Shown: piece after piece, positions 24,383 to 32,078 of the stretch
Numbering within the stretch: the stretch's first letter is position 1
How the letters are laid out: each line of letters begins with the position of its first letter
Assembly (NCBI GenBank): GCA_963847715.1
Contig: CAWKAZ010000006.1
Location: forward strand, 186,001-250,000
Length of the DNA: 64,000 bases
Direction: 5' to 3'
Source: Acidiflorens sp963847715
GTDB taxonomy: Bacteria; Acidobacteriota; Terriglobia; Terriglobales; Acidobacteriaceae
Notes under the pieces: generated by a model
Database searches by the model: none
What the model was told of the DNA's origin: nothing
Seen by the model: only the letters and a program-made list of their open reading frames with translations
Position numbers and translations under genes: made by a program

Positions 24383-27300
24383 GTGAGACGTTCGGAGACA
24401 AGAAATACAGGTAATGGGATGAAGGTTGCGTTTCTGGCCGTGGCCGTACTCGCCATCGCAGGCGCTGCGATTTACTTTGAAAGCTCAGTTTATACAGCTA
24501 AGGCCAGCGGGCCGGTGTCCGCCGCACAAAACTCCGCCTCCCCGGCCCTTCGTTCTCAGTCCTTCACGTTGCCCCTTTTCTTCGAACAAAATCAGGGTCA
24601 GACCGCTCCTCAGGTCAAGTTCCTCGCACGTGGCTCTGGCTACGGGTTGTTTCTGACTTCGGATGAAGCGGTGCTGACGCTTCGGCGATCAAATCCCAGC
24701 TCTCAGATCTCAGTTCCCAGTTCTCAGAAAACGACCGGGTCCGTGATTCGGATGCGACTCGATGGAGCCAACACGTCGGCTCGCGTTTCTGGCGCTTCGC
24801 CAATGGCGGGCAAGAGCAACTACTTTATCGGCAACGACCGCTCCAAATGGCGAAGCGGCATTCCGCAATTCGCCCAGGTCGAATATCAGGCTGTGTATCC
24901 GGGTGTCGACCTCGTTTATTACGGTAATCAGGGACAACTCGAATACGATTTCCGTGTCGCTCCGGGCGCCGATCCGAACCAGATTGCTTTGAGTTTCAAC
25001 GGAGCAGCCACGCGTCTTGAAGAGGGCGATCTCGTGCTCTCCACGGACAACGGTGACGTTCGCTTCCGCGCTCCGCGTATCTATCAGCCTGCGTCGAAGA
25101 ATTCGCTGGTAACGGAGATGGCCGTAGCCGGGAGCTTCCGCCAGCTTGCCGACAACAAAATCGGATTCACCATCGGAGACTACGACCGCAGCCGCGAGCT
25201 CGTGATCGATCCAACCCTGACCTATTCCACATATCTAGGAGGCAGCGGCATCGAAGGTTCGGTGAAAGTGGCGGTCGATTCCGCCGGGTTGATTTATGTT
25301 GCGGGCTCGACCACTTCGTCGGACTTTCCGACCGACATCGCCTTGGCCAACAACCCCAACAACCCGCCGTATCAGCCCTGCCTCGGCGAGGCCGGGGGCT
25401 CCGCAACGAACTGCCCAACTAGCACTGCGACAAACATTTTCATCGCGGTCCTTAATCCGACGCTGATCCCGCCACTCTACTCTTGCACGCCAAACCCTCC
25501 GGATCCTCCGTACGCCTGCACGTCGCAACTGGTTTATGCGACCTATCTTGGCAGCTCTGGTGTTGACAACCTGTCGGGAGTCGCGGTCGATTCGGCCTTC
25601 AGTATCTATGTTGCGGGCACCACCACTTCCGCTTGCACGACGGCCGCCACCACGTCCTGTTTCCCGACAACCGGCAATGCGTTCCAGAACCAACCAGCGG
25701 TGGCCGGAACCCACGGATTTCTCAGCAAGCTAAGCTTCGGCGGCAATCCTCCCAATCTGGTGTACGGTCTCAGCTATTCCACCTATCTCGCCGGCAACGG
25801 AACGGACAATCTCACTGGTTTGGCCATCGACAGCGGATGCGGCCAGAAAGCCTGCAACGCGTATGTCACCGGGAATACCACATCCACGAACCCTGCTAGC
25901 GCTGGGTTCCCAGCCAACCCCAGCGCGTTTCAACTCTGTCCTTATGGGCCGATTAATCTGGACACAACGTGCCCTCCGGGCGGACCGTCCACGTTCTTCG
26001 CCAGCAAGATCAACACCACGGGCAGCGGTTTCCTAAGCATGATCTACTCCACTTACTTCGGGGGTGGGAATCCAGAGGGTGCAACCGCGGTGGGGGGCGG
26101 CGTTGCGGTGGACCAGACCGGACCAACGCCCTACATGTACATTACGGGTACGACCAACATGCTGCCCACGAGCGGCCCGAATGGGGAGGCGCCATTCCCC
26201 CTCGTCGCTGCCCAACAAGCCTGCCTGAACCTGGCGAGCGAGACGTCCTGCAATGGGGGTGGTGGTGGTACGAACACCGACGCCTTCGCCGCGAAGATTC
26301 TCCCAAAAGCTGGCTCTACCCTCGTCTACTCCACGTATCTGGGAGGGAGCGGCAACGACACTGGCAACGCTATTGCCGTGGACTCAGCCAGCAGCGCCTA
26401 CATTACCGGATCGACCGCCTCGCCTAGTTGGGGCATCTGCAGCGGCTTTCAGTGCTCTTTAAACGGTTCAGTCAATGCGTTCGTGGTCAAAATCGGCCCC
26501 CTAACCGGGTCGGTATATCCCGTCAACTATTTCACCTACCTGGGCGGCTCCGGGCAGGACAGCGGCCAGGATATTAAGATCGATTCTCTGCAGGCAATCC
26601 ATGTAGTGGGCAATACGACCGGTGGCTTGAACGTCCTCAATCCGCTCGCGCCGAGCGCAATCAGCAACTACGATGGCAGCGCATACGGCAGCGGGGGTGA
26701 CGCGTTTGTCGCGCTGCTGGGAACGACATTAGCGGGCAGAGGTGCGGGAGATTATCTGACTTACTTGGGCGGCAACGATCTCGATCAGGGTACGGGCGTC
26801 GCGCTCGACCAATTCGGCGCCACCTACGTGGCCGGCACCACAAAGTCCTCGAATTTCCCGACAGTTACTCCGTTCCAGACCGGGCTGAACGCAAGTTCAC
26901 AGGATGCCTTCGTGAGCAAACTCGGCGCCGCCAGCACTCTGCAAGTCGTGCAACCGACCAGCAGTCCATCGCCGAATCCGGTGAACGCTGGAGCTCCGGT
27001 TGCCTTTACTTTTGACATCATCAACAACGGGCCTGATAACGCTACGTTCGTCACCTTTTACGCGACTGTTCCGACAGGCCTGAACGTTATTTCGCAACAA
27101 GCGAAAGTCACCGGTGGCACCGGGACCTGTGGCACATTGCTTGGAGGGAACGTAATCTCCTGCAACATTCAGAACCTGGCCGCGTGCGGAACTTCCTGCA
27201 CGACGGGAGCATCGGTTGAAGTTGATGTGACACCCACTACCGCCTACACTGCCGCAACCATCATGGTTTCGGGCGCCGCCAGCGCCAACGGCGGTCCAAT

Positions 27301-27883
27301 CCAGGGAACGAAGTCGCAGACGGCTAATGTGGTCGACTTCCTCGTGAGTGCCTCGACGTCGACCCCCACGATCAACGCCGGCGATACAGGCCTGGTCAAT
27401 ATCAGCTTCTGTCCCTCGAATACGCAACTCGGGTACACGGGCACGATTACGCCATCGCAGACTACGGCGCCGTCGATGGTGACCGCGACCACTCCGACCT
27501 TCAACCCGACCACGGTCTCCCTTGCGGGCACGAGCTGCCAATCGACGACATTGAGCATTCCGACGGTGGCACGCCCGGTGACCACCGGCAGCTTGCTCCG
27601 CGGCAGCAGGTTCGCTACTTTTTCCGCAACGTGGCTCCCCATTGGTGGGCTAACTCTCGCTGGACTCGGGTTGGGTGCCGGACGCAAACGGCGGCGATGG
27701 CTGGCCGGAGCAGTTCTCTGCGTAATCGCCGGCATCGTCGCACTGCAAGCGGGCTGCGGCTCCTCCAGCAGCAGCGCGGTTACGGGCGGTGGCACGGTGG
27801 CGCAAACCTACACCATCACCATCAATGGCTCGGCGGGAACCGGCTCATCGCATAGCGCCTCGGTCAACATCCGGGTCAATTGA
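24383..27883 (+). CDS. large SBBP beta-propeller surface protein
   Basis: About 1166 residues. GTG 24383 is preferred because AGGAGG lies 4 bases upstream; ATG 24419 is the alternative. After a signal or anchor segment comes an N-terminal module 'LPLFFEQNQGQTAPQVKFLARG' ... 'YPGVDLVYYGNQGQLEYDF', typical of bacterial SBBP proteins. Many 'YSTYLGGSGxDxxxxIAVDSxGxxYVTG' propeller blades follow (about 290-880), then a DUF11-like domain (about 890-1000). The end has a Gly-rich hydrophobic stretch, 'GRKRRRW', a second hydrophobic stretch finishing 'LQAGCGSSSSS', and a last Thr-rich strand. Probably cell-surface or secreted; ligand unknown. A strong terminator follows. Confidence 0.88.
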   Translation: MRRSETRNTGNGMKVAFLAVAVLAIAGAAIYFESSVYTAKASGPVSAAQNSASPALRSQSFTLPLFFEQNQGQTAPQVKFLARGSGYGLFLTSDEAVLTLRRSNPSSQISVPSSQKTTGSVIRMRLDGANTSARVSGASPMAGKSNYFIGNDRSKWRSGIPQFAQVEYQAVYPGVDLVYYGNQGQLEYDFRVAPGADPNQIALSFNGAATRLEEGDLVLSTDNGDVRFRAPRIYQPASKNSLVTEMAVAGSFRQLADNKIGFTIGDYDRSRELVIDPTLTYSTYLGGSGIEGSVKVAVDSAGLIYVAGSTTSSDFPTDIALANNPNNPPYQPCLGEAGGSATNCPTSTATNIFIAVLNPTLIPPLYSCTPNPPDPPYACTSQLVYATYLGSSGVDNLSGVAVDSAFSIYVAGTTTSACTTAATTSCFPTTGNAFQNQPAVAGTHGFLSKLSFGGNPPNLVYGLSYSTYLAGNGTDNLTGLAIDSGCGQKACNAYVTGNTTSTNPASAGFPANPSAFQLCPYGPINLDTTCPPGGPSTFFASKINTTGSGFLSMIYSTYFGGGNPEGATAVGGGVAVDQTGPTPYMYITGTTNMLPTSGPNGEAPFPLVAAQQACLNLASETSCNGGGGGTNTDAFAAKILPKAGSTLVYSTYLGGSGNDTGNAIAVDSASSAYITGSTASPSWGICSGFQCSLNGSVNAFVVKIGPLTGSVYPVNYFTYLGGSGQDSGQDIKIDSLQAIHVVGNTTGGLNVLNPLAPSAISNYDGSAYGSGGDAFVALLGTTLAGRGAGDYLTYLGGNDLDQGTGVALDQFGATYVAGTTKSSNFPTVTPFQTGLNASSQDAFVSKLGAASTLQVVQPTSSPSPNPVNAGAPVAFTFDIINNGPDNATFVTFYATVPTGLNVISQQAKVTGGTGTCGTLLGGNVISCNIQNLAACGTSCTTGASVEVDVTPTTAYTAATIMVSGAASANGGPIQGTKSQTANVVDFLVSASTSTPTINAGDTGLVNISFCPSNTQLGYTGTITPSQTTAPSMVTATTPTFNPTTVSLAGTSCQSTTLSIPTVARPVTTGSLLRGSRFATFSATWLPIGGLTLAGLGLGAGRKRRRWLAGAVLCVIAGIVALQAGCGSSSSSAVTGGGTVAQTYTITINGSAGTGSSHSASVNIRVN

Positions 27884-27900
27884 CACCTTCATTGCCTTTT

Positions 27901-27930
27901 AAAGCCTCCGCTTCGGCGGAGGCTTTTTTC
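27901..27930 (+). terminator. intrinsic terminator
   Basis: AAAGCCTCCGC-TTCG-GCGGAGGCTTT: an 11-bp perfect stem with a stable TTCG tetraloop followed by T residues. It is placed 17 bases after the SBBP stop codon. It insulates the downstream XRE promoter. Confidence 0.92.
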
Positions 27931-28015
27931 TTGGCCGTCAGCGCTCTGAGCGCCTCGAACCCTCGTTGCCAGGAAGCTCGGACGTAAGCCGCTAGAAACA
28001 CGGGCGATCCACTCC

Positions 28016-28049
28016 TTGACAATATTTCAATTTGCGATATAGTTATCGC
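28016..28049 (+). promoter_or_regulatory. sigma-70-like promoter with overlapping palindromic operator
   Basis: TTGACA at 28016-28021 and TATAGT at 28038-28043 are 16 bases apart, a strong housekeeping promoter. A perfect dyad, GCGATA-TAGT-TATCGC (28034-28049), covers the -10 element. It ends 10 bases before the XRE start codon. This is a classical arrangement for repression of its own operon by an HTH dimer. Confidence 0.8.
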
Positions 28050-28059
28050 GATCTGGAAT

Positions 28060-28569
28060 ATGACACTGGGCGAAAAAATCCGTTACTTGCGCGAGGTCGA
28101 AGGCTCGCTGCGCGGCTTGAATCGGCCGCTCACGCAGCAGGAACTGATGAAAGGCATCAAGGCAGAAACAGGGAAGACCATGAGCCAGTCGTACCTGTCG
28201 CAGATTGAAGGCGGCAAGCGTCCGCACATGACGCAGTCGTCCCGCACCTTGCTGGCGCGTTTCTTCAAGGTGCATCCGGGATTCTTGGTGGATGACCCCG
28301 AGGGTTATCACACGGAGTTGCTCTCGGACCTGCGGACGACCGAAGGCCAGCTCGATGTCTGGCTGCTGCAAGGGTCAGAGCGGTTTGCCAGTGATCCGCC
28401 GGTCAGCGAAGTGTTGATCAAGATCGCGCGCGACAAAGATACCCGGCGGTGCCTGCTGTTGCTGGGAGAAATTCTGAACACGCCTGGGTTAGCGGACCGT
28501 CTGTTCGAAGCGCTGCGGCCAGAACTCGCGCGCGCCACTGGCGCCGCACCAAGGAGGCGAAGCTTATGA
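28060..28569 (+). CDS. XRE-family regulator heading the flotillin/PspA operon
   Basis: 169 residues. The lambda-repressor-type HTH (about 1-70) is 'MTLGEKIRYLREVEG', 'LTQQELMKGIKAETG', 'MSQSYLSQIEGGKRPHMT'. Its C-terminal half (about 85-165) is an all-helical domain without recognised ligand or protease motifs. It overlaps the NfeD-like gene by 4 bases (ATGA), so it belongs to that operon. The dyad over the -10 box is its probable operator. What inactivates it is unknown; membrane stress is a guess from the downstream genes. Confidence 0.85.
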   Translation: MTLGEKIRYLREVEGSLRGLNRPLTQQELMKGIKAETGKTMSQSYLSQIEGGKRPHMTQSSRTLLARFFKVHPGFLVDDPEGYHTELLSDLRTTEGQLDVWLLQGSERFASDPPVSEVLIKIARDKDTRRCLLLLGEILNTPGLADRLFEALRPELARATGAAPRRRSL

Positions 28570-29208
28570 CATGGAATGTGACCTGGGCCGATTTTTATTT
28601 GACGTGCTTCGCCGTCGGTTTCTTGCTGAGTGCGATCTCGTTCATTGCGGGCGGAATGCGGTGGCATCTGCATCTTCCGCATTTTCCGCACGGACATGTC
28701 GGCGGTGGACACGTTGGGACCGGGCACGCGCCGGTGGGTCACGGAACCACTGGCGACGGTGCGGCTCCGCATGCGGGGCACCCGGCGCCGGTGTCGCCGT
28801 TCAACTTCGTCACCTTGACGGCATTTCTGGCCTGGTTCGGAGGCACGGGATTTCTGATCACGCGCTTCTCGAGCATCTGGTTCGCGCTCGGGCTCCTGAT
28901 TTCTCTGGGAGCCGGACTATTTGGAGCGGGCATCGTGTTCCTGTTCCTGACGCGCGTGCTGATTTCGCACGAGGAGAACATGGACGCCGCCGACTACGAA
29001 ATGGTCGGGGTACTGGGACGAATCTCCATGCCGGTTCGCGCCGGAGGCACCGGGCGAGATCATTTACTCGCAGGCTGGCACCCGCCGCACCTGCGGCGCG
29101 CGCAGCGAAGATGGCACCGCTCTCGAAAAAGGAGCGGAGATCATGGTCTCGCGCTACGAGAAGGGCATTGCGTACGTAAAGCGCTGGGAGGAAGTCAGTG
29201 GGGAATAA
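28566..29208 (+). pseudogene. NfeD/YqiJ-like membrane protein with apparent one-base frameshift
   Basis: From ATG 28566 the frame encodes two membrane segments (LTCFAVGFLLSAISFIAGG and the pair in LTAFLAWFGGTGFLITRFSS/LGLLISLGAGLFGAGIVFLFL), a His/Gly-rich loop in between (HLPHFPHGHVGGGHVGTGH) and 'YEMVGVLGRISMPVRAGGTG'. Removing one G from GGG 29052-29054 continues it as 'EIIYSQAGTRRTCGARSEDG' and 'RYEKGIAYVKRWEE', the OB-fold of NfeD/YqiJ proteins, ending at TAA 29208 (213 residues). As written, the frame runs to 29258 with a random Arg/His-rich end. Such proteins partner flotillins (YqiJ-YqiK, YuaF-FloT), and a flotillin gene follows. Confidence 0.78.
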
Positions 29209-29211
29209 ACG

Positions 29212-29324
29212 CAGGTTTCAAGGTTTCAAGGTTTCAGAGTTTCAAGGTTTCAAGGTAATTACGCTCTTAGCCCTAGAAACGACGCAACTTTGAAACCTTG
29301 AAACGTTGAAACCTTGAAACTTGG
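29212..29324. repeat. large inverted repeat built of an 8-base unit
   Basis: The left arm 29212-29256 consists of GGTTTCAA units (period 8, with one GAGTTTCAA variant). The right arm 29288-29324 carries the opposite-sense TTGAAACC units. A 31-base spacer separates them. It fills nearly all of the gap between the NfeD-like stop and the next start, and would form a long hairpin in the mRNA. Confidence 0.85.
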
Positions 29325-29330
29325 CTCTTT

Positions 29331-30248
29331 ATGCATCGTCGAATCTTCCAATTCGCAACTGTGTTGCTCTGGCTGGCATTACCGCTGGTCGCAGTGCAGT
29401 ACCGTGAAGTCTGGGATCAGCTCCCGGTCCACGTGGCCACGCACTTCAATGCGGCTGGCCAGGCGAACGGCTGGATGTCGCGCCAAGAGGCGCTCCATTT
29501 CGGCGTGGGATTTGTGGCGTTCCTGCTGGTGATCTTCACCGCGCTACTGGTTTACAACTCGCGCAGCCGCATCGATTCGTTTTCGTGGGCGCTTCTTGGT
29601 TTTTCCGCTCTGATTCTCGGATGCATGGTTGAGGTGAACCGCGGCATCGTGAGCTACAACCTGAATGGCACATCAATGCAGTTGGGAGGCGTGCTGATCG
29701 CGATACCGATCGCCGTCGTCGTGTTGATAGCAATTTACATCGCAGCGCGGCGTGAACCGGCTCTTCCCTCCAGCCATGACGCGTCGAATGATCTGTTAGC
29801 GGACGAAAGGCATTCGGGACGCGCCTGGACGCTACTCATTCTCCCGGCCATCGCTGGGCCGGTTATTGCCGGCATGTTGGTGCCCGCCCCTGCCATCCGG
29901 ATCTCGATGATGCTCGTCGGGTTGATCGGCCTCGGCACGATTGCCGCCGCCTGGAGCGGATTCCAGTATCGCTTTCTGGTGCACGGTATGGAGATTCGCG
30001 CGCTCGGCTTCCGCCTGCGTTCGATACCGAAACAACAGATCCAGAGTTATACGGTCGAGTCGTGGAGCGCGCTGCGTGGCTACGGCATTCGGGGAGTGGG
30101 CAATACGCGCGCCTATGTGTGGGGCAACAAAGTGGTCCACATCAAGACTTCGAACGGAGACATTTTCATCAGCCACAGCGATCCGGCGCGGATTGTGCGT
30201 GATCTGGATTTGGTGACGCAATCCCACCCATCGCAGAGTACGCGATGA
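29331..30248 (+). CDS. DUF1648 membrane protein with C-terminal PH-like domain
   Basis: 305 residues. The N-terminal DUF1648 signature 'YREVWDQLPVHVATHFNAAGQANGWMSR' lies between the first two membrane helices. Further helices are at about 55-75, 85-100, 110-135 and 170-215. The C-terminal part 'YRFLVHGMEIRALGFRLRSIPKQQIQSYTVESW' ... 'DIFISHSDPARIVRDL' resembles a bacterial PH domain (YdbT/YcxB-like). Domains of this kind occur with membrane-stress and lantibiotic-resistance genes. It sits inside the flotillin/PspA operon, 82 bases before the flotillin region. Function unknown. Confidence 0.75.
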   Translation: MHRRIFQFATVLLWLALPLVAVQYREVWDQLPVHVATHFNAAGQANGWMSRQEALHFGVGFVAFLLVIFTALLVYNSRSRIDSFSWALLGFSALILGCMVEVNRGIVSYNLNGTSMQLGGVLIAIPIAVVVLIAIYIAARREPALPSSHDASNDLLADERHSGRAWTLLILPAIAGPVIAGMLVPAPAIRISMMLVGLIGLGTIAAAWSGFQYRFLVHGMEIRALGFRLRSIPKQQIQSYTVESWSALRGYGIRGVGNTRAYVWGNKVVHIKTSNGDIFISHSDPARIVRDLDLVTQSHPSQSTR

Positions 30249-30324
30249 GTGGCGCAGTCAAGGATTGCGAGTTGGTTTGGCAGTAGCTAAGAGCTACAGC
30301 TAAGAGTGATTTTCAGGAGGCGAT

Positions 30325-30348
30325 ATGTTCGGCATCGAATGGAAATAA
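30325..30348 (+). other. seven-codon leader frame or displaced flotillin start
   Basis: AGGAGG (30315-30320) stands 4 bases before ATG 30325, which opens MFGIEWK and then TAA at 30346-30348. The long flotillin frame starts at ATG 30339, inside this mini-frame, with no ribosome site of its own. One extra A in AAA 30343-30345 would fuse them into a protein starting MFGIEWKIIWVSAGL. So this is either a translational-coupling leader or a one-base deletion. Confidence 0.6.
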
Positions 30349-31754
30349 TCTGGGTCTCTGCAGGACTGATGGTTCTGGCCATCCTGTTCCTGATGAGCAT
30401 GCTGGCCCGCTTATACCGCAAAGCGGGACCACATGAAGCGCTGATTGTTTACGGCTTTCGCGGAACCCGCGTGGTCCAGGGACACGGCACGGTCATCTTT
30501 CCGATGGTCGAGAACTGCAAGGACCTCTCGCTCGAACTGATGTCGTTCGACGTAGCTCCGCAGCAGGATCTCTACACCAAGCAGGGCGTCGCCGTCACGG
30601 TCGAGGCGGTCGCGCAAATCAAAGTGAAGTCCGACAAGGAGTCGATCCTCACCGCGGCCGAGCAGTTCCTCACCAAGACCGATCAGGAGCGCGAAAGCCT
30701 GATCCGGCTGGTGATGGAAGGCCACCTGCGCGGCATCATCGGACAACTCACGGTCGAAGAAATCGTCAAGCAGCCGGAGATGGTTGGCGACCGCATGCGC
30801 GGCACATGCGCCGACGATATGAACAAGATGGGCCTCGAAGTGATTTCGTTCACCATCAAAGAGGTCCGCGACAAGAACGAGTACATCACCAACATGGGCA
30901 AGCCCGACGTGGCCCGCATCAAACGCGACGCCGACGTTGCGACCGCCGAAGCCGAGCGCGATACCGCGATCAAGCGGGCGCAAGCGACGCGAGAAGCCGC
31001 GGTTGCGAAAGCGCAAGCCGATCAGGAGCGCGTGCTGGCCGAGACACTCTCGCAGGCCAAGCAGGCGGAATCAACACGCGACCTCGAGATCAAGAAGGCG
31101 CAGTACCTCGAAGTCACGAAAAGGCAGCAGGCACAGGCTGACAAGGCCTATGACATTCAGACCGCCGTCATGCAGCAGCAGGTGACGACGGAGAGCGTGA
31201 AGGTGCAGCAGGTCGAAAAAGAAGGACAGGTCAAAGTCCAGGATGCGGAAATCAGCCGGCGCGAAAAAGAATTGATCGCAACCGTGCTGAAACAGGCCGA
31301 GATCGAGCGCCAGCGCATCGAAACGATCGCTGCCGCCGAAAAGCAGCGTCTGATCGCGGAAGCCGAAGGTCATGCATCGGCGATTCGCGCACAAGGCGAG
31401 GCCGAGGCGGAAATCATCTTCAAAAAAGGTGAGGCTGAAGCAAAAGCCATGAACGTGAAGGCTGCTGCCTATCAGGAATACAACCAGGCGGCGGTGGTCG
31501 ACAAGCTGATCACGAGCTTGCCGGAAATTGTGAAGGCTCTGGCCGCGCCGCTCGCCAACGTGGACAAGATCACCATCGTTTCCACCGGCAACGGGGACAC
31601 CGCAGGAATGAGCAAGATCACCGGCGACATCACGAAAATGGCAGCGCAGGTGCCAGCGTTGTTCGAAACACTGAGCGGCATGCCGATGGGAGAACTGTTG
31701 GGCAAGGTCCGGCAGATTGGGGACAAGGCGCCAAGGCCGGAAGAGAAGAACTAG
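30339..31754 (+). CDS. flotillin-family (YqiK-like) SPFH protein
   Basis: 471 residues from ATG 30339. One N-terminal membrane helix (IIWVSAGLMVLAILFLMSML) is followed by the SPFH/Band-7 domain ('GPHEALIVYGFRGTRVVQGHGTVIFPMVE', 'QGVAVTVEAVAQIKVK', 'RGIIGQLTVEEIVK'), about 35-190. A long Ala/Glu/Gln coiled coil (about 200-390) comes next, with a flotillin C-terminus 'YQEYNQAAVVDKLITSLPEIVKALAAPLANVDKITIV'. Flotillins form large oligomers that organise membrane fluidity domains, usually with an NfeD partner, which is encoded two genes upstream. The leader anomaly at 30325 may mean the true start is slightly earlier. Confidence 0.92.
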   Translation: MEIIWVSAGLMVLAILFLMSMLARLYRKAGPHEALIVYGFRGTRVVQGHGTVIFPMVENCKDLSLELMSFDVAPQQDLYTKQGVAVTVEAVAQIKVKSDKESILTAAEQFLTKTDQERESLIRLVMEGHLRGIIGQLTVEEIVKQPEMVGDRMRGTCADDMNKMGLEVISFTIKEVRDKNEYITNMGKPDVARIKRDADVATAEAERDTAIKRAQATREAAVAKAQADQERVLAETLSQAKQAESTRDLEIKKAQYLEVTKRQQAQADKAYDIQTAVMQQQVTTESVKVQQVEKEGQVKVQDAEISRREKELIATVLKQAEIERQRIETIAAAEKQRLIAEAEGHASAIRAQGEAEAEIIFKKGEAEAKAMNVKAAAYQEYNQAAVVDKLITSLPEIVKALAAPLANVDKITIVSTGNGDTAGMSKITGDITKMAAQVPALFETLSGMPMGELLGKVRQIGDKAPRPEEKN

Positions 31755-31759
31755 ACAAC

Positions 31760-31844
31760 GTCGTTCGCTGTTCGTCGTTAGTCGTTCGCAATGCCGGTAA
31801 CGATGAAACGAATCGCGAACCGCGAACGACGAACTGCCAACGAC
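31760..31844. repeat. inverted repeat of GTTCG units, followed by T6
   Basis: The left arm 31760-31789 is built of GTCGTTCG/CTGTTCG units; the right arm 31815-31844 has the opposite-sense CGAACGACGAAC units, followed by TTTTTT. Unit sequence matches the repeat between ccmB and ccmC. It could attenuate transcription between the flotillin and PspA genes. A further opposite-sense run (CGAACGACC...) lies at about 32024-32058. Confidence 0.75.
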
Positions 31845-31860
31845 TTTTTTAGGAGGCACC

Positions 31861-32061
31861 GTGCAAGAAGAACTACATCACGCTCGATCACTCGGCTTGT
31901 CGGTCGCCCTGGGAGCCGCCATGGGAGCGGCTCTAGGCGCGGCTACCGGCCACATGGGTGTCTGGGTCGCCGCCGGAATCGCAGCTTATATCGCGATCTC
32001 GCTGGTAGGCGGCGCCTGGAGCAAGCGACCGAACGACCATCGACGAACGACCAACGACTGA
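31861..32061 (+). CDS. small Gly/Ala-rich membrane peptide (glycine-zipper type)
   Basis: 66 residues from GTG 31861 with an ideal AGGAGG 4 bases upstream. 'LSVALGAAMGAALGAATGH' is a glycine-zipper helix, followed by a second hydrophobic helix (VWVAAGIAAYIAISLVGGAW). The last 12 codons (SKRPNDHRRTTND) lie in CGAACGACC repeat DNA, so the true C-terminus may be shorter or repeat-derived. It lies between flotillin and PspA and likely oligomerises in the membrane. No characterised homologue recognised. Confidence 0.7.
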   Translation: MQEELHHARSLGLSVALGAAMGAALGAATGHMGVWVAAGIAAYIAISLVGGAWSKRPNDHRRTTND

Positions 32062-32078
32062 ATTCCACGAGGTGTTTT

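Noticed and set aside
28571..29179. A 202-codon frame on the plus strand overlapping the NfeD-like gene
   Set aside because: Arg/Ala-rich shadow in another frame; only its last part coincides with the true NfeD C-terminal frame after the indel.
29212..29324. Possible CRISPR array
   Set aside because: Units are 8 bases without spacers and the two halves are inverted relative to each other; no cas genes.
31071..31859. A 262-codon open frame on the minus strand
   Set aside because: Antisense to the flotillin coiled coil; low-complexity Leu/Phe/His-rich product; no family.
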